From Candidatus Pelagibacter communis (GTDB lineage Bacteria > Pseudomonadota > Alphaproteobacteria > Pelagibacterales > Pelagibacteraceae), in assembly GCF_001180165.1 (NCBI RefSeq), contig NZ_CVSQ01000006.1:1-39951 (forward strand): 39,951 bases of DNA, read 5' to 3'. The notes beneath the pieces are model-generated. The model did no database searches and had not been told where the DNA came from. It saw nothing but the letters and a program-made list of their open reading frames with translations. Positions 25,555-35,437 of the stretch are shown piece after piece. Positions within the stretch are counted from its first letter, which is position 1. Every line of letters starts with the position of its first letter. A program made the position numbers and the translations under genes.

Positions 25555-25949
25555 TAAAATACCTTACAAATTATTTCGCCACCAACTTTTTGTTTTCTTG
25601 CATCTATATCAGTCATTACTCCTTTAGGAGTTGAAACAATAGCAATTCCTAAACCATTATTTATTTTAGGTAAGCTATCTGCAGATGAAAAAATTCTTCT
25701 TCCAGGTTTAGATACTCTTTCAAAGGCACTAATTACTGGATTACCTGAATGGTACTTAAGTTCTAATGATAGCGTTGGTTTCTTTTCTTCAGAACTTACT
25801 TTGAAATCTTTAATAAAACCTTCATTCTTAAGTATATCTGCAATTTTTGTTTTAAAATTTGATGAAGGTAATTCTACTTTTTTATGATTTCTAGCTTGAG
25901 CGTTCTTCACTCTTGCAATCATATCTCCTATTGGGTCACTTAAACTCAT
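25554..25949 (-). CDS. rpsH: 30S ribosomal protein S8
   Basis: S8 is 131 residues, opening with MSLSDPIGDMIARVKNAQAR and containing KPGRRIFSSADSLPKINNGLG and STPKGVMTD, the 16S-binding C-domain. In E. coli S8 represses the spc operon by binding near rplE. A matching site was not identified here. It follows rpsN by 11 bases. Confidence 0.97.
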   Translation of the reverse strand: MSLSDPIGDMIARVKNAQARNHKKVELPSSNFKTKIADILKNEGFIKDFKVSSEEKKPTLSLELKYHSGNPVISAFERVSKPGRRIFSSADSLPKINNGLGIAIVSTPKGVMTDIDARKQKVGGEIICKVF

Positions 25950-25960
25950 AATTTTCCTTT

Positions 25961-26266
25961 CTACCAGCTAGATTTAACTAAGCCAGGTATCTTTCCTTGT
26001 AATCCTAATTGTCTTAATGCAATTCTTGAAATCTTTAATTTTCTGTAAACACCATGAGGTCTTCCAGTAATTTCACATCTATTCATAACTCTTGTTTTAG
26101 CCGAGTTTCTTGGCAGTTTAGATAATTTTTGTTGCGCTTTAAATCTTTCTTCTAATGGAAGCTTTTTATCCATTACAACCTTCTTTAATGCTTGTCTTTT
26201 TTTATAAAGCCTATCTGAAAGCTTAATTCTTTTTTTATTTTTATTAACAGCGCTTAACTTTGCCAT
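25961..26266 (-). CDS. rpsN: 30S ribosomal protein S14, zinc-free type
   Basis: S14 is 101 residues with the C-terminal signature RCEITGRPHGVYRKLKISR and LGLQGKIPGLVKSSW. It has a single cysteine and no CxxC pairs, so it is the long, zinc-independent form. It lies between rplE and rpsH with short gaps, as in most proteobacteria. Confidence 0.97.
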   Translation of the reverse strand: MAKLSAVNKNKKRIKLSDRLYKKRQALKKVVMDKKLPLEERFKAQQKLSKLPRNSAKTRVMNRCEITGRPHGVYRKLKISRIALRQLGLQGKIPGLVKSSW

Positions 26267-26268
26267 GT

Positions 26269-26823
26269 TTAATTATCTCCTTTTTTAATGAATGGAAAAT
26301 TCATTTTTTCTAGTAATGCAAAACTGTGCTCTTTATTTATTGCTTTAATGACTATTACTATATCTAAACCTCTAACTTTGTCTGCTCTATCAAAGCTTAC
26401 TTCTGGGAAAATTATATGCTCTTTAATCCCAAACGTATAATTACCAAATTTGTCAAAGCCTTTCGGTGACAAACCTCTAAAATCTTTAATTCTTGGTAGT
26501 GCAATATTCACTAATCTGTCTAAAAATTCATACATTCTATTTTTTCTTAATGTTACCTTTAAACCAGCATTTGATCCTTTTCTGGTTTTAAAATTTGCTA
26601 CTGATTTTTTAAATTTAGTTGTAACTGGTTTTTGTCCAGTAATTTTAGCCATATCTTCTTCGCATGATTTTAAAATCTTAGAATCTGTAGCATCTAAACC
26701 AAGACCCATATTTAAAACAATTTTCTCAATTCTTGGAGCCATATAAATATTTTTAAAACCAAACTGATCTTTTAATGCAGGCTGTATTTCTTTATTGAAT
26801 ATTTCTTTTAATCTTGGTGTCAT
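26269..26823 (-). CDS. rplE: 50S ribosomal protein L5
   Basis: L5, 184 residues, binds 5S rRNA and contacts P-site tRNA. KIVLNMGLGLDATDSK, ITGQKPVTTKFKKSVANFK, KVTLRKNRMYEFLDRLV and FPEVSFDRADKVRGLDIVI are all standard. Its start overlaps the rplX stop with AAGAGG upstream inside the last rplX codons. Confidence 0.97.
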   Translation of the reverse strand: MTPRLKEIFNKEIQPALKDQFGFKNIYMAPRIEKIVLNMGLGLDATDSKILKSCEEDMAKITGQKPVTTKFKKSVANFKTRKGSNAGLKVTLRKNRMYEFLDRLVNIALPRIKDFRGLSPKGFDKFGNYTFGIKEHIIFPEVSFDRADKVRGLDIVIVIKAINKEHSFALLEKMNFPFIKKGDN

Positions 26824-27068
26824 TATTTTTTAGCCTCTTTTTTCTTAGTCGCTTTTTCATCAATTAGTTTTAAGTTAGAAATATGAATAAAGCTCTCCTT
26901 TGGAAAAATTCCACCTTTTTTCTCTTTCGTTGTTTTTACGTGTTTTTTAACCATGTTTATTTCTTTAACTTTAGCTCTGTTGTTAGCTCTATCAATTTCA
27001 ATAACTTCACCTTCTTTTTTTTTATCTTTTCCAGTTAAAACTTTTACTTTCAAACCTTTTTTAATCAT
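26823..27068 (-). CDS. rplX: 50S ribosomal protein L24, short
   Basis: L24 initiates 50S assembly. This one has 81 residues, against 104 in E. coli. The KOW motif ([20 protein letters not shown]) and the [22 protein letters not shown] region (read in two pieces) are present. After HISNLKLID the protein passes straight into a Lys/Ala tail, so the usual C-terminal strands (in E. coli [20 protein letters not shown]) are missing. Reading continues cleanly into the TAATG junction with rplE, so this looks like a true short form, not a frameshift. Confidence 0.95.
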   Translation of the reverse strand: MIKKGLKVKVLTGKDKKKEGEVIEIDRANNRAKVKEINMVKKHVKTTKEKKGGIFPKESFIHISNLKLIDEKATKKKEAKK

Positions 27069-27436
27069 TATAAAACCTCTGGTGCCAATGAAATAATTTT
27101 CATTTGACCTCTACTTCTTAATTCTCTTGTAACTGGACCAAAAATCCTTGTTCCTACTGGTTCTCCTTTGTCATCAACTAACACAGCAGCATTATTATCA
27201 AATCTTACTTTAGAACCATCATTTCTGTGTATACCTTTTTTAACCCTTACAACTACTGCTTTATGAACAGATCCTTTTTTAACTTTTCCTTTAGGTATCG
27301 CCTCTTTAACTGCGATTACAATTGTATCACCAATACTGGCGTATCTTCTTTTTGATCCACCTAAAACTTTAATGCACTCAATTCTTTTTGCGCCAGTATT
27401 ATCAGCTACTTGTAATTCTGTTTGAACACCAATCAT
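27068..27436 (-). CDS. rplN: 50S ribosomal protein L14
   Basis: L14 is 122 residues, the universal length. It opens [20 protein letters not shown] and carries [20 protein letters not shown] and [16 protein letters not shown]. One-base overlaps join it to rpsQ before and rplX after. Confidence 0.98.
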   Translation of the reverse strand: MIGVQTELQVADNTGAKRIECIKVLGGSKRRYASIGDTIVIAVKEAIPKGKVKKGSVHKAVVVRVKKGIHRNDGSKVRFDNNAAVLVDDKGEPVGTRIFGPVTRELRSRGQMKIISLAPEVL

Positions 27437-27672
27437 TACTTTGTACTCTCCATAACTTGAAATTTTTTATTTTTGGAAAAAGGTTTGCTCTCAATAATTG
27501 AAACTTTGTCACCAGTTTTGAATTTATTGTTTTCATCATGAGCGTTATAGTTTTTTCTAACTCTGATTACTTTTTTTAGAACTGGGTGAGAATATTTACG
27601 TTCTACCATAACAGTCACTGTTTTATTTGGTTTATCGCTTATAACTACACCTGTAAGTATTTTTTTAGGCAT
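27436..27672 (-). CDS. rpsQ: 30S ribosomal protein S17
   Basis: S17 is 78 residues of the OB-fold family, with [19 protein letters not shown] and [20 protein letters not shown]. The start is inside the end of rpmC (eight-base overlap). The stop overlaps the rplN ATG, with GGAGAG upstream. Confidence 0.96.
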   Translation of the reverse strand: MPKKILTGVVISDKPNKTVTVMVERKYSHPVLKKVIRVRKNYNAHDENNKFKTGDKVSIIESKPFSKNKKFQVMESTK

Positions 27673-27856
27673 TTGCTTTTCCTTTTAAAATTGTTTTTAA
27701 TCTTGCTATTGTTTTTCTAGTTTCCCCAATTTTAGCTGGGTTTGTTACTTGTGAATTCATTTTTTGAAATCTGAAATTAAAAAGATCTTTTTTAAGCTTA
27801 TCTATGTTCTTCACAATTTCATCCTTTGATAATTTTTTAATTTCTTGTTTTTTCAT
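27665..27856 (-). CDS. rpmC: 50S ribosomal protein L29
   Basis: L29 is a 63-residue helical hairpin protein with the usual [20 protein letters not shown] centre and RLKTILKGK ending. It overlaps rplP by one base and rpsQ by eight. L29 sits near the tunnel exit and helps anchor trigger factor and SRP. Confidence 0.95.
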   Translation of the reverse strand: MKKQEIKKLSKDEIVKNIDKLKKDLFNFRFQKMNSQVTNPAKIGETRKTIARLKTILKGKANA

Positions 27857-28266
27857 TATGCAAATCTCTTAATTGTTTTAGTCTTAATAGGTAATTTTGC
27901 TGACGCTTTGTATAAAGCTTCTTTTGCAATTTGTTCTGAAACACCATCAACTTCAAATAATATTCTTCCTGGTTTTACTCTGCATGCAAAGTACTCAGGC
28001 GAACCCTTTCCTTTACCCATTCTGACTTCAATTGGTTTTTTTGAAACTGGTATATTTGGAAATATTCTTGTCCAAACTCTTCCTTGTCTTTTCATATGTC
28101 TTGTTAAAGCAACTCTTGCAGCTTCAATCTGTTTTCCAGTAACTCTTTCAGGCTGTAAAGCTTTTAATGCATAAGCACCATAATTAATAGTACTTGCTCT
28201 AGTGGCGGTACCATGAATTCTACCTTTATGCGCTTTTCTCCACTTTGTTCTTACTGGTTGAAGCAT
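27856..28266 (-). CDS. rplP: 50S ribosomal protein L16
   Basis: L16 is 136 residues: [16 protein letters not shown] at the start, [20 protein letters not shown] in the middle and [20 protein letters not shown] near the A-site finger. Its start overlaps the rpsC stop, with GGAAGG formed by the rpsC tail codons KEGK. Confidence 0.97.
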   Translation of the reverse strand: MLQPVRTKWRKAHKGRIHGTATRASTINYGAYALKALQPERVTGKQIEAARVALTRHMKRQGRVWTRIFPNIPVSKKPIEVRMGKGKGSPEYFACRVKPGRILFEVDGVSEQIAKEALYKASAKLPIKTKTIKRFA

Positions 28267-28946
28267 TATTGTTTGCCTTCCTTTGGTGTAACCTTGTTTG
28301 TCTCTTGGCTAAATTCTCTAGCAAAAACTTCGCCTTTATAAATCCAAACCTTAATACCAATAATTCCATATGTAGTGAGAGCCTCTGCCTCTGCATAATC
28401 TATATCAGCTCTTAAAGTATGTGATGGAATGCTTCCATCTCTTAACCACTCTGTTCTAGCTATTTCATTTCCACCAAGTCTTCCACTCACAGAAACTTTA
28501 ATACCTTTTGCTCCGAGTCTAATACATGATTGCATTGCTCTTTTCATCGCTCTTCTATAAGAAATTCTTTTAACAAGCTGCTGAGCTATGTTTTCAGCTA
28601 CTAAATAAGCATTTGTTTCAGGTTTTTTAACTTCTTTAATATTTAGATTAACTTCATTTGTTGTGAATTTTGAAAGATTATTTTTAATTTTGTCTATATC
28701 ACTTCCTTTTTTTCCAATAACAAACCCAGGTCTAGAGGTATAGATGGTAACAAAACATTTATTAGATGTTCTTTCGATCATTACCTTAGATACACCAGAA
28801 TTTATAACATTTTTCTTGATATATTCCCTAATTTTAAAATCTTCGATTAGGTAATTTCCAAAATCTTTTTTCTTAGCGTACCATACAGAGTCCCATCCTC
28901 TGTTGACACCTAATCTAAAACCTACAGGATTAACTTTTTGCCCCAT
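28266..28946 (-). CDS. rpsC: 30S ribosomal protein S3
   Basis: S3 is 226 residues: [20 protein letters not shown], a KH domain with [14 protein letters not shown], and a C-domain with [20 protein letters not shown] and [15 protein letters not shown]. It has mRNA-entry helicase residues as in other bacteria. Its start lies inside the end of rplV (17-base overlap). Confidence 0.97.
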   Translation of the reverse strand: MGQKVNPVGFRLGVNRGWDSVWYAKKKDFGNYLIEDFKIREYIKKNVINSGVSKVMIERTSNKCFVTIYTSRPGFVIGKKGSDIDKIKNNLSKFTTNEVNLNIKEVKKPETNAYLVAENIAQQLVKRISYRRAMKRAMQSCIRLGAKGIKVSVSGRLGGNEIARTEWLRDGSIPSHTLRADIDYAEAEALTTYGIIGIKVWIYKGEVFAREFSQETNKVTPKEGKQ

Positions 28947-29328
28947 GCTTCTCCATTTGTTTTGCTTCTGATAAAATAATTGTAACAGTTGACCAAGGTT
29001 TTAATATTGGTGCCGCTCTTCCTTTTGCTCTTGGTCTAAATCTTTTCATAACTATTTTTTTTCCACAATATGCTTCTTTAACTATTAATTTATCAATATC
29101 GTATTGAAAATTATTTTCAGCATTGGCTACAGCTGAACTGATAGTTTTTCTAACATCTCTAGTAACTCTTTTTTCTGAAAACTGTAAATCTCTAATTGCG
29201 ACATCAACTTTTTTGCCTACTATGCTTTTTAGTATTGGATTTAGCTTTCTGACACTTGATCTAATACCGTTGTTAACAGACTTTACTGTTTTGTCGTTAG
29301 TTTTATCAATTTTCTTTTTTTTACCCAT
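28930..29328 (-). CDS. rplV: 50S ribosomal protein L22
   Basis: L22 is 132 residues. A Lys/Asn-rich extension of about 20 residues ([20 protein letters not shown]) precedes the conserved body, which has [20 protein letters not shown] and the tunnel hairpin region [20 protein letters not shown]. The start two bases after rpsS is kept because the extension is in frame and other proteins here also have basic tails. A later start cannot be fully excluded. Confidence 0.95.
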   Translation of the reverse strand: MGKKKKIDKTNDKTVKSVNNGIRSSVRKLNPILKSIVGKKVDVAIRDLQFSEKRVTRDVRKTISSAVANAENNFQYDIDKLIVKEAYCGKKIVMKRFRPRAKGRAAPILKPWSTVTIILSEAKQMEKHGAKS

Positions 29329-29330
29329 AA

Positions 29331-29627
29331 TTATTTTTTCTCTGCTGTTGCTGGTTTAGCTTTCTTGTCAGCTGGTGTATGACCAAAAAATGTTCTTGTT
29401 GGTGCAAATTCACCCAATTTATGTCCAACCATATCTTCAGAAACTGTTATTGGTATAAATTTTTTTCCATTATAAATTTGGAAACTTACCCCTACAAAAT
29501 CAGGTAAAATTGTAGATTTTCTTGACCAAGTTTTGATAGGAATTTTCTTTGGATCGTCTTTATACTTGTCTACTTTCTTCATTAAGCTTTCCTCTACAAA
29601 CGGTCCTTTCCACACTGCTCTAGCCAT
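29331..29627 (-). CDS. rpsS: 30S ribosomal protein S19
   Basis: S19 is 98 residues, starting [20 protein letters not shown] and containing [14 protein letters not shown] and [17 protein letters not shown], the head protein near A-site tRNA. It overlaps the rplB stop in TAATG. The rplB codons for NKRKD supply AAGAGGAAGGA as the ribosome-binding site. Confidence 0.97.
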   Translation of the reverse strand: MARAVWKGPFVEESLMKKVDKYKDDPKKIPIKTWSRKSTILPDFVGVSFQIYNGKKFIPITVSEDMVGHKLGEFAPTRTFFGHTPADKKAKPATAEKK

Positions 29628-30466
29628 TACTTAGTATCCTTCCTCTTATTTCTTCTTTTAACTATAAATTTATCTGTTCTCTTATTATCTCGAGTTTTTA
29701 AACCTTTGGCAGATTGTCCTGTAGGCGAAACCGGATGTCTTCCTCCAGCAGATTTTCCTTCACCACCTCCATGTGGGTGATCAACTGGGTTTTTAACAAC
29801 ACCTCTTGTATGAGGTTTTCTGCCCAACCATCTTGATCTACCTGCTTTTCCAATTTTAATATTTTTTTGATCTGGATTACTTAAAATTCCAATAGTAGCC
29901 AAAGCTCTTGAATCTATTTTTCTAACTTCACCTGAGGCTAATTTAATTAAACTATAGTTTCCATCTAGACCACTAATAGTAACTGATGAACCAGCAGCTC
30001 TAGCTATTTTTCCACCACCACCTGGTTGTATCTCAACATTATGAATATTTATACCCACTGGGATATCTTGCAATGGCATACAATTACCTACTTTAATTTC
30101 TTTTTTAGAACCGCTTTCAACTTTATCTCCAACTTTAATTTTTTGTGGCGCTAAGAAGTATGCATGAGTATTATCCTCAAATTTAACTAACATGATGTAA
30201 CATGATCTATTTGGATCATACTCTATTCTTTCAACTGTAGCTTCCATGTCGAATTTTTTTCTATAAAAATCAACATGTCTGTACATTTTTTTATGCCCAC
30301 CTGCTCTATTAATAGAGGTAATATGACCATTGTTATTTCTACCTTTCATGGCATTTTTTGGAGAGACTAATGACTTAAATGGTTTACCTTTCCATAAACC
30401 AGTTCTATCAACTAAAATAGTGCCTCTTGTAGATTTTGTGTATGGTTTAAAAGTTTTTAATGCCAT
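29627..30466 (-). CDS. rplB: 50S ribosomal protein L2
   Basis: L2 is 279 residues and full length. The conserved region near the peptidyl-transferase centre is intact: [14 protein letters not shown] with the functionally important His, then [15 protein letters not shown]. The N-terminal RNA-binding domain has [18 protein letters not shown]. It follows rplW by three bases. Confidence 0.98.
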   Translation of the reverse strand: MALKTFKPYTKSTRGTILVDRTGLWKGKPFKSLVSPKNAMKGRNNNGHITSINRAGGHKKMYRHVDFYRKKFDMEATVERIEYDPNRSCYIMLVKFEDNTHAYFLAPQKIKVGDKVESGSKKEIKVGNCMPLQDIPVGINIHNVEIQPGGGGKIARAAGSSVTISGLDGNYSLIKLASGEVRKIDSRALATIGILSNPDQKNIKIGKAGRSRWLGRKPHTRGVVKNPVDHPHGGGEGKSAGGRHPVSPTGQSAKGLKTRDNKRTDKFIVKRRNKRKDTK

Positions 30467-30469
30467 TTA

Positions 30470-30763
30470 TTAAATTCCTGTTGTTAGATCAATACTTTGA
30501 CCTTTTTTTAAAGTTATTATTGCTTTTTTATAACCAGATACTTTTACTTTTCTACCTCTGGTAACTTTTGTTCTGTTCTGTTTGTTTATAATATTTATCT
30601 TAGTCACATTAACTTTAAATATTTTTTCTATATTCTTTTTTAAATTTTTCTTATTTGCTCCATCCGGAACTTTAAAAACAATTTTATTTAGTTCAGATAA
30701 ATTAGTAGATTTCTCAGTAACCACTGGAGAAAGAATTTTGTCGTATAAGTGAATTTTTTCCAT
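30470..30763 (-). CDS. rplW: 50S ribosomal protein L23
   Basis: L23, 97 residues, lines the tunnel exit and docks trigger factor and SRP. SPVVTEKSTNLSELNKIVFKV and VTKINIINKQNRTKVTRGR are typical. It lies one base after rplD and three before rplB. Confidence 0.96.
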   Translation of the reverse strand: MEKIHLYDKILSPVVTEKSTNLSELNKIVFKVPDGANKKNLKKNIEKIFKVNVTKINIINKQNRTKVTRGRKVKVSGYKKAIITLKKGQSIDLTTGI

Positions 30764-30764
30764 T

Positions 30765-31388
30765 TTATGAATATCTCTTTTCTAATTCTTTCACTGAACT
30801 TTCTGTAAAAACTACTTTTTTAAATTTAATAATGTCGTAAGCACTGAAATGATTTACATCTGTAACTTTAACATTTGGAATATTTCTTACTGATTTTTCA
30901 ATTTTTTCTTTTGAATTTTTGTCTAGAATTATTAGTGAATTTGTAATTTCAAGTTTATTAATAATTGAGTTCATCTCTTTAGTTTTTTTAATTTCTGAAC
31001 TAAAGTCATTTAAAATTAATAAGTTTTTATTATTATTTTTTTCTGTAATTAGTGAAGCTAAGCTTTGTTTTTTCTCAGTTTTGTTTAGTTTTCTTTTTTT
31101 ATAGGCCAATTCGCCTTTTGGTCCATGAGCAATACCCCCGCCAACAAATATAGGAGCTTTTCTACTAGCATGCCTTGCACCACCAGTTCCTTTTTGAGCA
31201 TATATTTTTGAAGTTGGTCCTTTTACTTCATTTTGTTGTTTAGTTTTGGCATGTCTTCCTTTGTAATTAGCATTTGTTTTATATAGAACAGCGCTAACTA
31301 ATTTATGGTTAATTTTTGCAGAAAAAATCTTATCCAAAACTTCAATGCTATCTTTTTTTCCGTCTATGCTAATTTTATCTAATTTCAT
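30765..31388 (-). CDS. rplD: 50S ribosomal protein L4
   Basis: L4 is 207 residues. The long tunnel loop is conserved (GRHAKTKQQNEVKGPTSKIY and QKGTGGARHASRKAPIFVGG). In E. coli L4 also represses the S10 operon by acting on its leader. No long leader precedes rpsJ here, so that mode of control is unlikely. Its start overlaps the rplC stop, the one such junction in this block without an obvious strong Shine-Dalgarno run. Confidence 0.96.
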   Translation of the reverse strand: MKLDKISIDGKKDSIEVLDKIFSAKINHKLVSAVLYKTNANYKGRHAKTKQQNEVKGPTSKIYAQKGTGGARHASRKAPIFVGGGIAHGPKGELAYKKRKLNKTEKKQSLASLITEKNNNKNLLILNDFSSEIKKTKEMNSIINKLEITNSLIILDKNSKEKIEKSVRNIPNVKVTDVNHFSAYDIIKFKKVVFTESSVKELEKRYS

Positions 31389-32098
31389 TATTTTTTCTTT
31401 TTCTCAGGTGTTTTTTTAGCTTCTTCAGCAGCTGCTTGTTTCTCACCAATTGTCATTTTACTTATATTTTTTACTGATTTTTTAACCATTACCTCAGAAT
31501 TTTTTGAACCAGGTATTGATCCTTTTAAGTAAAGAAGTTCGTTTTCTAAGTCAGTTTTTATTATTTCAATATTTTGCATTGTTCTTAGCTTGTCACCCAT
31601 ATGACCAGCCATTTTTTTTCCTTTAAAAACTTTTCCTGGATCTTGACTATGCCCAGTTGAACCATGTGCTCTGTGAGATATTGAAACACCATGACTGGCT
31701 CTTAAACCACCAAAATTATGTCTTTTCATGGCACCTGCAAAACCTTTACCAATTGTCTTTGATCTTGTGTCTACAAATTTAATATCTTTGAATATTTCTA
31801 AACCAAACTCGTTTCCTTCTTTGTAAACAGATGTATCATGTACTCTAAATTCTTTTAATTTTTTCTTAGCTTCTGTATTTTTTTTGGAAAAAACACCTTT
31901 CATTGCTTTTGTTAATTTTGAATTTTTAACTTTTCCATATCCAAGCTGGACAGCTTTGTATCCTCTTTTTTCTTCTTCAATAACCTGAATAACTCTAGCT
32001 TTTTCAACTTTAAGCACTGTTACAGGAACTAACTGACCAGATTTATAGAATTCTCTTGTCATTCCTATTTTTTTTCCTAATAAAGCTATCTCGCTCAT
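31388..32098 (-). CDS. rplC: 50S ribosomal protein L3
   Basis: L3 is 236 residues, against 209 in E. coli. The excess is largely a Lys/Ala/Glu-rich C-terminal tail (AAAEEAKKTPEKKKK). The body is standard: LLGKKIGMTREFYKSGQLVP at the start and HRAHGSTGHSQDPGKVFKG with KKMAGHMGDKLRTMQN in the peptidyl-transferase loop. It follows rpsJ by two bases. Confidence 0.97.
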   Translation of the reverse strand: MSEIALLGKKIGMTREFYKSGQLVPVTVLKVEKARVIQVIEEEKRGYKAVQLGYGKVKNSKLTKAMKGVFSKKNTEAKKKLKEFRVHDTSVYKEGNEFGLEIFKDIKFVDTRSKTIGKGFAGAMKRHNFGGLRASHGVSISHRAHGSTGHSQDPGKVFKGKKMAGHMGDKLRTMQNIEIIKTDLENELLYLKGSIPGSKNSEVMVKKSVKNISKMTIGEKQAAAEEAKKTPEKKKK

Positions 32099-32100
32099 AA

Positions 32101-32409
32101 TTAAATTTTTATCTCCACATCTACACCAGAAGCTAAATCAAGTTTCATCAATGCTTCTACAGTTTGTGGTGTTGGTTCAATGATATCTATTAATCTTTTG
32201 TGTGTTCTTGATTCAAATTGTTCTCTACTTTTCTTATCTATATGAGGTGACCTCAATACAGTGTATCTTTCAATTCTTGTAGGCAATGGAATAGGTCCTT
32301 TAATTGAAGCTCCAGTTCTTTTAACTGTGTTTACAATTTCTTCTGTAGAAGCGTCTAAAACTTTATTATCGTACGCTCTTAGTTTTATTCTTATATTTTG
32401 CTTTTCCAT
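32101..32409 (-). CDS. rpsJ: 30S ribosomal protein S10 / NusE
   Basis: S10, 102 residues, also serves as NusE in antitermination. [39 protein letters not shown] and the closing [12 protein letters not shown] are complete. Its ATG overlaps the fusA stop in TAATG. The usual tuf gene and the S10-operon leader are both absent at this point, fusing the str and S10 operons. Confidence 0.97.
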   Translation of the reverse strand: MEKQNIRIKLRAYDNKVLDASTEEIVNTVKRTGASIKGPIPLPTRIERYTVLRSPHIDKKSREQFESRTHKRLIDIIEPTPQTVEALMKLDLASGVDVEIKI

Positions 32410-34487
32410 TATCCCGCTACCTTTTTAGTTACTTCGTCTTGGACGTTTTGAGGAACTTTAGAATAATGATCAAAGAACATTGAATATTGTGCTCTTCCTT
32501 GTGACATTGATCTAAGATTATTAATATAACCAAACATATTGGCTAGAGGAACCATAGCTGTAATTACAGTTGCATTTCCTCTTTGTTCTTGAGTGCTAAT
32601 TTGCCCTCTTCTACTGTTTAAATCACCTATAACATCTCCCATATAGTCCTCAGGAGTAACGACTTCTACTCTCATAATTGGTTCTAGAAGTTTTAATCCA
32701 CCTTGAGTACAAGCTTCTTTAAAACATGCTCTACTTGCAAGTTCAAAGGCTAAAACGCTTGAGTCAACGTCGTGATGTAAACCATCAACAATAGTTACTT
32801 TATAATCAATCATTGGGAAACCTGCCAAAATTCCACTATCAGACACAGTTTCAATACCTTTTTCAACACCAGGAATGAATTCTTTGGGAATAGCTCCACC
32901 CTTAATAGCACTTTCAACTTCTCTTCCTTTTCCTGGTTCTTGAGGTTCAACAAATAACTTAACCTTAGCAAACTGACCGGCACCACCACTTTGTTTTTTA
33001 TGTATATATTCATATTCAGCAGATTTTTCTATAGTTTCTCTGTAAGCAACTTGTGGAGCACCTACGTTTGCTTCAACTTTAAATTCTCTTTTCATTCGAT
33101 CAACAATAATATCTAAATGAAGTTCACCCATACCTTTAATGATTGTTTGACCCGACTCTTCATCTGAAGAAACTCTAAATGATGGATCCTCTTTAGCTAA
33201 TCTTGCTAATGCTTCACCCATTTTTTCTTGGTCACCTTTTGTTTTTGGTTCTACAGCAATTTCAATTACTGGGTCTGGGAATTCCATTGGCTCTAATAAA
33301 ACTGGATTTTCTTTGTCACATAAAGTGTGACCAGTCATAGTATTTTTTAATCCTGCTAGTGAAACAATATCACCTGCATTAGCTTCTTTAATATCTTCTC
33401 TTGAATTAGCATGCATTAAAAGCATACGACCAACTCTTTCTTCCTTATCAGATGAAGAGTTGTATACGGCAGTTCCAGACTTAATTGTACCAGAATAAAT
33501 TCTAACGAAAGTTAAAGAGCCTACAAAAGGATCGTTTGCAACTTTGAATGCTAAACCAGAAAAAGATGAACTATCATCAAATTTCATTTCTATTTCATCT
33601 TCTGATCCAACCTTTGTCCCTTTAATTGAACCAATGTCAACTGGACTTGGCAAATAGTTCACAACTGCATCTAGTAAAGGCTGAACACCTTTATTTTTAA
33701 AGGCAGATCCAGTCAAAACAGGAACAAAACTAAAATCCAATGTTCCTTTTCTTATGCATTTAACCAAATCATCTTCCTTAATTTCGTCTCCATTTAAGTA
33801 TGACTCCATTAACTTTTCATCTTGTTCTACAGCAGTTTCGATTAATTCCGTTCTGTACTTTTCAGTTATTTCTTTAAGATCATCAGGAATATCTTTGTAT
33901 TCCCATTCTGCACCTAAAGCCTCATTTTTCCAAACTTGAGCTTTCATTTTAACTAAATCAACAACTCCAGTTAGAGAAGCTTCAATTCCAATAGGAACTT
34001 GTAACACTAATGGCTTAGCACCTAATCTATCTTTAATCATGTCTACACATCTAAAGAAATCTGCACCTGTTCTGTCTAATTTGTTTACAAAACAAATTCT
34101 TGGTACTTTATACTTATCAGCTTGTCTCCATACAGTTTCGGATTGTGGTTCTACACCTGCCACGCCATCAAAAACAGCTACTGCACCATCTAAAACTTTT
34201 AAAGATCTCTCTACTTCGATAGTAAAGTCTACGTGGCCTGGGGTATCAATAATGTTAACTCTGTGATCATTCCAAAAACAAGTAGTTGCTGCAGAAGTAA
34301 TTGTAATACCTCTTTCTTGTTCTTGCTCCATCCAATCCATGGTTGCTGCACCATCGTGTACTTCACCTATTTTATGACTTTTACCTGTGTAATATAAAAT
34401 TCTTTCTGTAGTAGTTGTTTTACCAGCATCTATATGGGCCATGATCCCAATGTTTCTGTATTTATCTAATGTATGAGTTCTAGCCAT
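32409..34487 (-). CDS. fusA: Elongation factor G
   Basis: EF-G drives translocation and, with RRF, ribosome recycling. The 692-residue protein has the P-loop [16 protein letters not shown] (17-32), DTPGHVDFT and [10 protein letters not shown] in the GTPase domain, [10 protein letters not shown] in switch I, and domain IV with [15 protein letters not shown] and [16 protein letters not shown]. It is a standard bacterial FusA, six bases after rpsG. Its last codons, KKVAG, contain AAGG and GGGA, which can serve as ribosome-binding signals for rpsJ. Confidence 0.98.
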   Translation of the reverse strand: MARTHTLDKYRNIGIMAHIDAGKTTTTERILYYTGKSHKIGEVHDGAATMDWMEQEQERGITITSAATTCFWNDHRVNIIDTPGHVDFTIEVERSLKVLDGAVAVFDGVAGVEPQSETVWRQADKYKVPRICFVNKLDRTGADFFRCVDMIKDRLGAKPLVLQVPIGIEASLTGVVDLVKMKAQVWKNEALGAEWEYKDIPDDLKEITEKYRTELIETAVEQDEKLMESYLNGDEIKEDDLVKCIRKGTLDFSFVPVLTGSAFKNKGVQPLLDAVVNYLPSPVDIGSIKGTKVGSEDEIEMKFDDSSSFSGLAFKVANDPFVGSLTFVRIYSGTIKSGTAVYNSSSDKEERVGRMLLMHANSREDIKEANAGDIVSLAGLKNTMTGHTLCDKENPVLLEPMEFPDPVIEIAVEPKTKGDQEKMGEALARLAKEDPSFRVSSDEESGQTIIKGMGELHLDIIVDRMKREFKVEANVGAPQVAYRETIEKSAEYEYIHKKQSGGAGQFAKVKLFVEPQEPGKGREVESAIKGGAIPKEFIPGVEKGIETVSDSGILAGFPMIDYKVTIVDGLHHDVDSSVLAFELASRACFKEACTQGGLKLLEPIMRVEVVTPEDYMGDVIGDLNSRRGQISTQEQRGNATVITAMVPLANMFGYINNLRSMSQGRAQYSMFFDHYSKVPQNVQDEVTKKVAG

Positions 34488-34493
34488 ATCTTA

Positions 34494-34964
34494 TTACCAC
34501 CTAAAATGAGCAAAGGCCTTATTGGACTCCGCCATTTTGTGTACATCCTCTCTTTTTTTAACAGCAGCACCTTTTTTTTCATAAGCATCATAAAGCTCAT
34601 TAAAAATTTTATCTGCCATGTGTTTATCTTTTCTTTTTCTTGCTGACTCAACTAACCATCTAATGGCTAAAGCTTGTGCTCTTTTGCTTTTTACCTCAAC
34701 AGGAACTTGATAAGTTGCACCACCAACTCTTCTAGATCTAACTTCTACAGTTGGTTTGATGTTATTAATTGCTTCATTGAAAATATTAATCGGTTCATCT
34801 TTAGTTTTTGTTTTAATTTTATCTATAGCGTCATAAACTATTTTGGCAGCTATACCTCTTTTGCCGTCATACATGATATTGTTGATTAATTTAGGAATAA
34901 TAGTTGATTTGAATTTTGGATCTGGAACTACATTTTTTTTCGGTTGGGTTTTTTTTCTAGACAT
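34494..34964 (-). CDS. rpsG: 30S ribosomal protein S7
   Basis: S7 is 156 residues, starting [18 protein letters not shown] and containing NNIKPTVEVRSRRVGGATYQ and ALAIRWLVESARKR, with the AHFRW ending. In E. coli S7 represses its operon through the rpsL-rpsG spacer. Here there is no spacer (one-base overlap with rpsL), so that mechanism in its E. coli form is not possible. Confidence 0.97.
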   Translation of the reverse strand: MSRKKTQPKKNVVPDPKFKSTIIPKLINNIMYDGKRGIAAKIVYDAIDKIKTKTKDEPINIFNEAINNIKPTVEVRSRRVGGATYQVPVEVKSKRAQALAIRWLVESARKRKDKHMADKIFNELYDAYEKKGAAVKKREDVHKMAESNKAFAHFRW

Positions 34965-35335
34965 TATTTACCTTTTTTCGTTCCGTATAAAGATCTTCTT
35001 TGTTTTCTATTTGCAACACCTTGTGTATCTAGATTACCTCTTAAAATATGATAACGTACACCTGGTAAATCTTTTACCCTACCACCTCTAATCAGAACTA
35101 CCGAGTGTTCTTGAAGGTTATGACCTTCGCCTGGAATATAAGCTGTAACTTCAAATCCATTTGACAATCTCACTCTAGCAACTTTTCTTAATGCAGAGTT
35201 TGGTTTCTTAGGAGTTGTTGTATAAACTTTTACACAAACACCTCTCTTTAAAGGTTGTTTTTGTAGAGCAGGAACTTTGTTCCTCGCTGCTGGTTTCACT
35301 CTTTTTTTTCTTAACAACTGATTAATAGTTGGCAT
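34964..35335 (-). CDS. rpsL: 30S ribosomal protein S12
   Basis: S12 is 123 residues with a normal decoding-centre sequence: [17 protein letters not shown] and [18 protein letters not shown]. The lysines whose replacement gives streptomycin resistance elsewhere are present, so it looks like a streptomycin-sensitive form. It opens the str-S10-spc-alpha block and is preceded by the only long spacer in the window, 165 bases with a promoter-like pair and predicted hairpins. Confidence 0.98.
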   Translation of the reverse strand: MPTINQLLRKKRVKPAARNKVPALQKQPLKRGVCVKVYTTTPKKPNSALRKVARVRLSNGFEVTAYIPGEGHNLQEHSVVLIRGGRVKDLPGVRYHILRGNLDTQGVANRKQRRSLYGTKKGK

Positions 35336-35368
35336 ATATTTTAAAATTAATTAATTTATTTTTAGATG

Positions 35369-35390
35369 AAAATAACTGACAGGTTATTTT
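35369..35390 (-). promoter_or_regulatory. 8-bp hairpin in the rpsL leader
   Basis: On the minus strand AAAATAAC (35390-35383) pairs perfectly with GTTATTTT (35376-35369) around the loop CTGTCA. It lies about 33 bases before the rpsL ATG in the predicted leader. The stem is followed by C, not by more T, so a terminator is less likely than a leader structure or protein-binding site. Confidence 0.4.
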
Positions 35391-35401
35391 GTGGCAGCGT
35401 T

Positions 35402-35421
35402 TAGTACCGTTAGAAGCACTA
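35402..35421 (-). promoter_or_regulatory. Upstream hairpin in the rpsL leader
   Basis: On the minus strand TAGTGC (35421-35416) pairs with GTACTA (35407-35402) with one G-U pair around an eight-base loop, TTCTAACG. It lies in the first part of the predicted rpsL leader, about 15 bases after the proposed transcription start. Two consecutive hairpins in an otherwise spacer-free genome suggest a functional leader. Confidence 0.35.
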
Positions 35422-35437
35422 CATTCCAACCAAAAAC

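Noticed and set aside
27845-28174. 109-codon plus-strand frame opposite rplP
   Set aside because: It is a shadow of L16 with no independent start context or family match.
34466-34651. 61-codon minus-strand frame overlapping the fusA/rpsG boundary
   Set aside because: It is an out-of-frame reading of rpsG, which is intact in its own frame.
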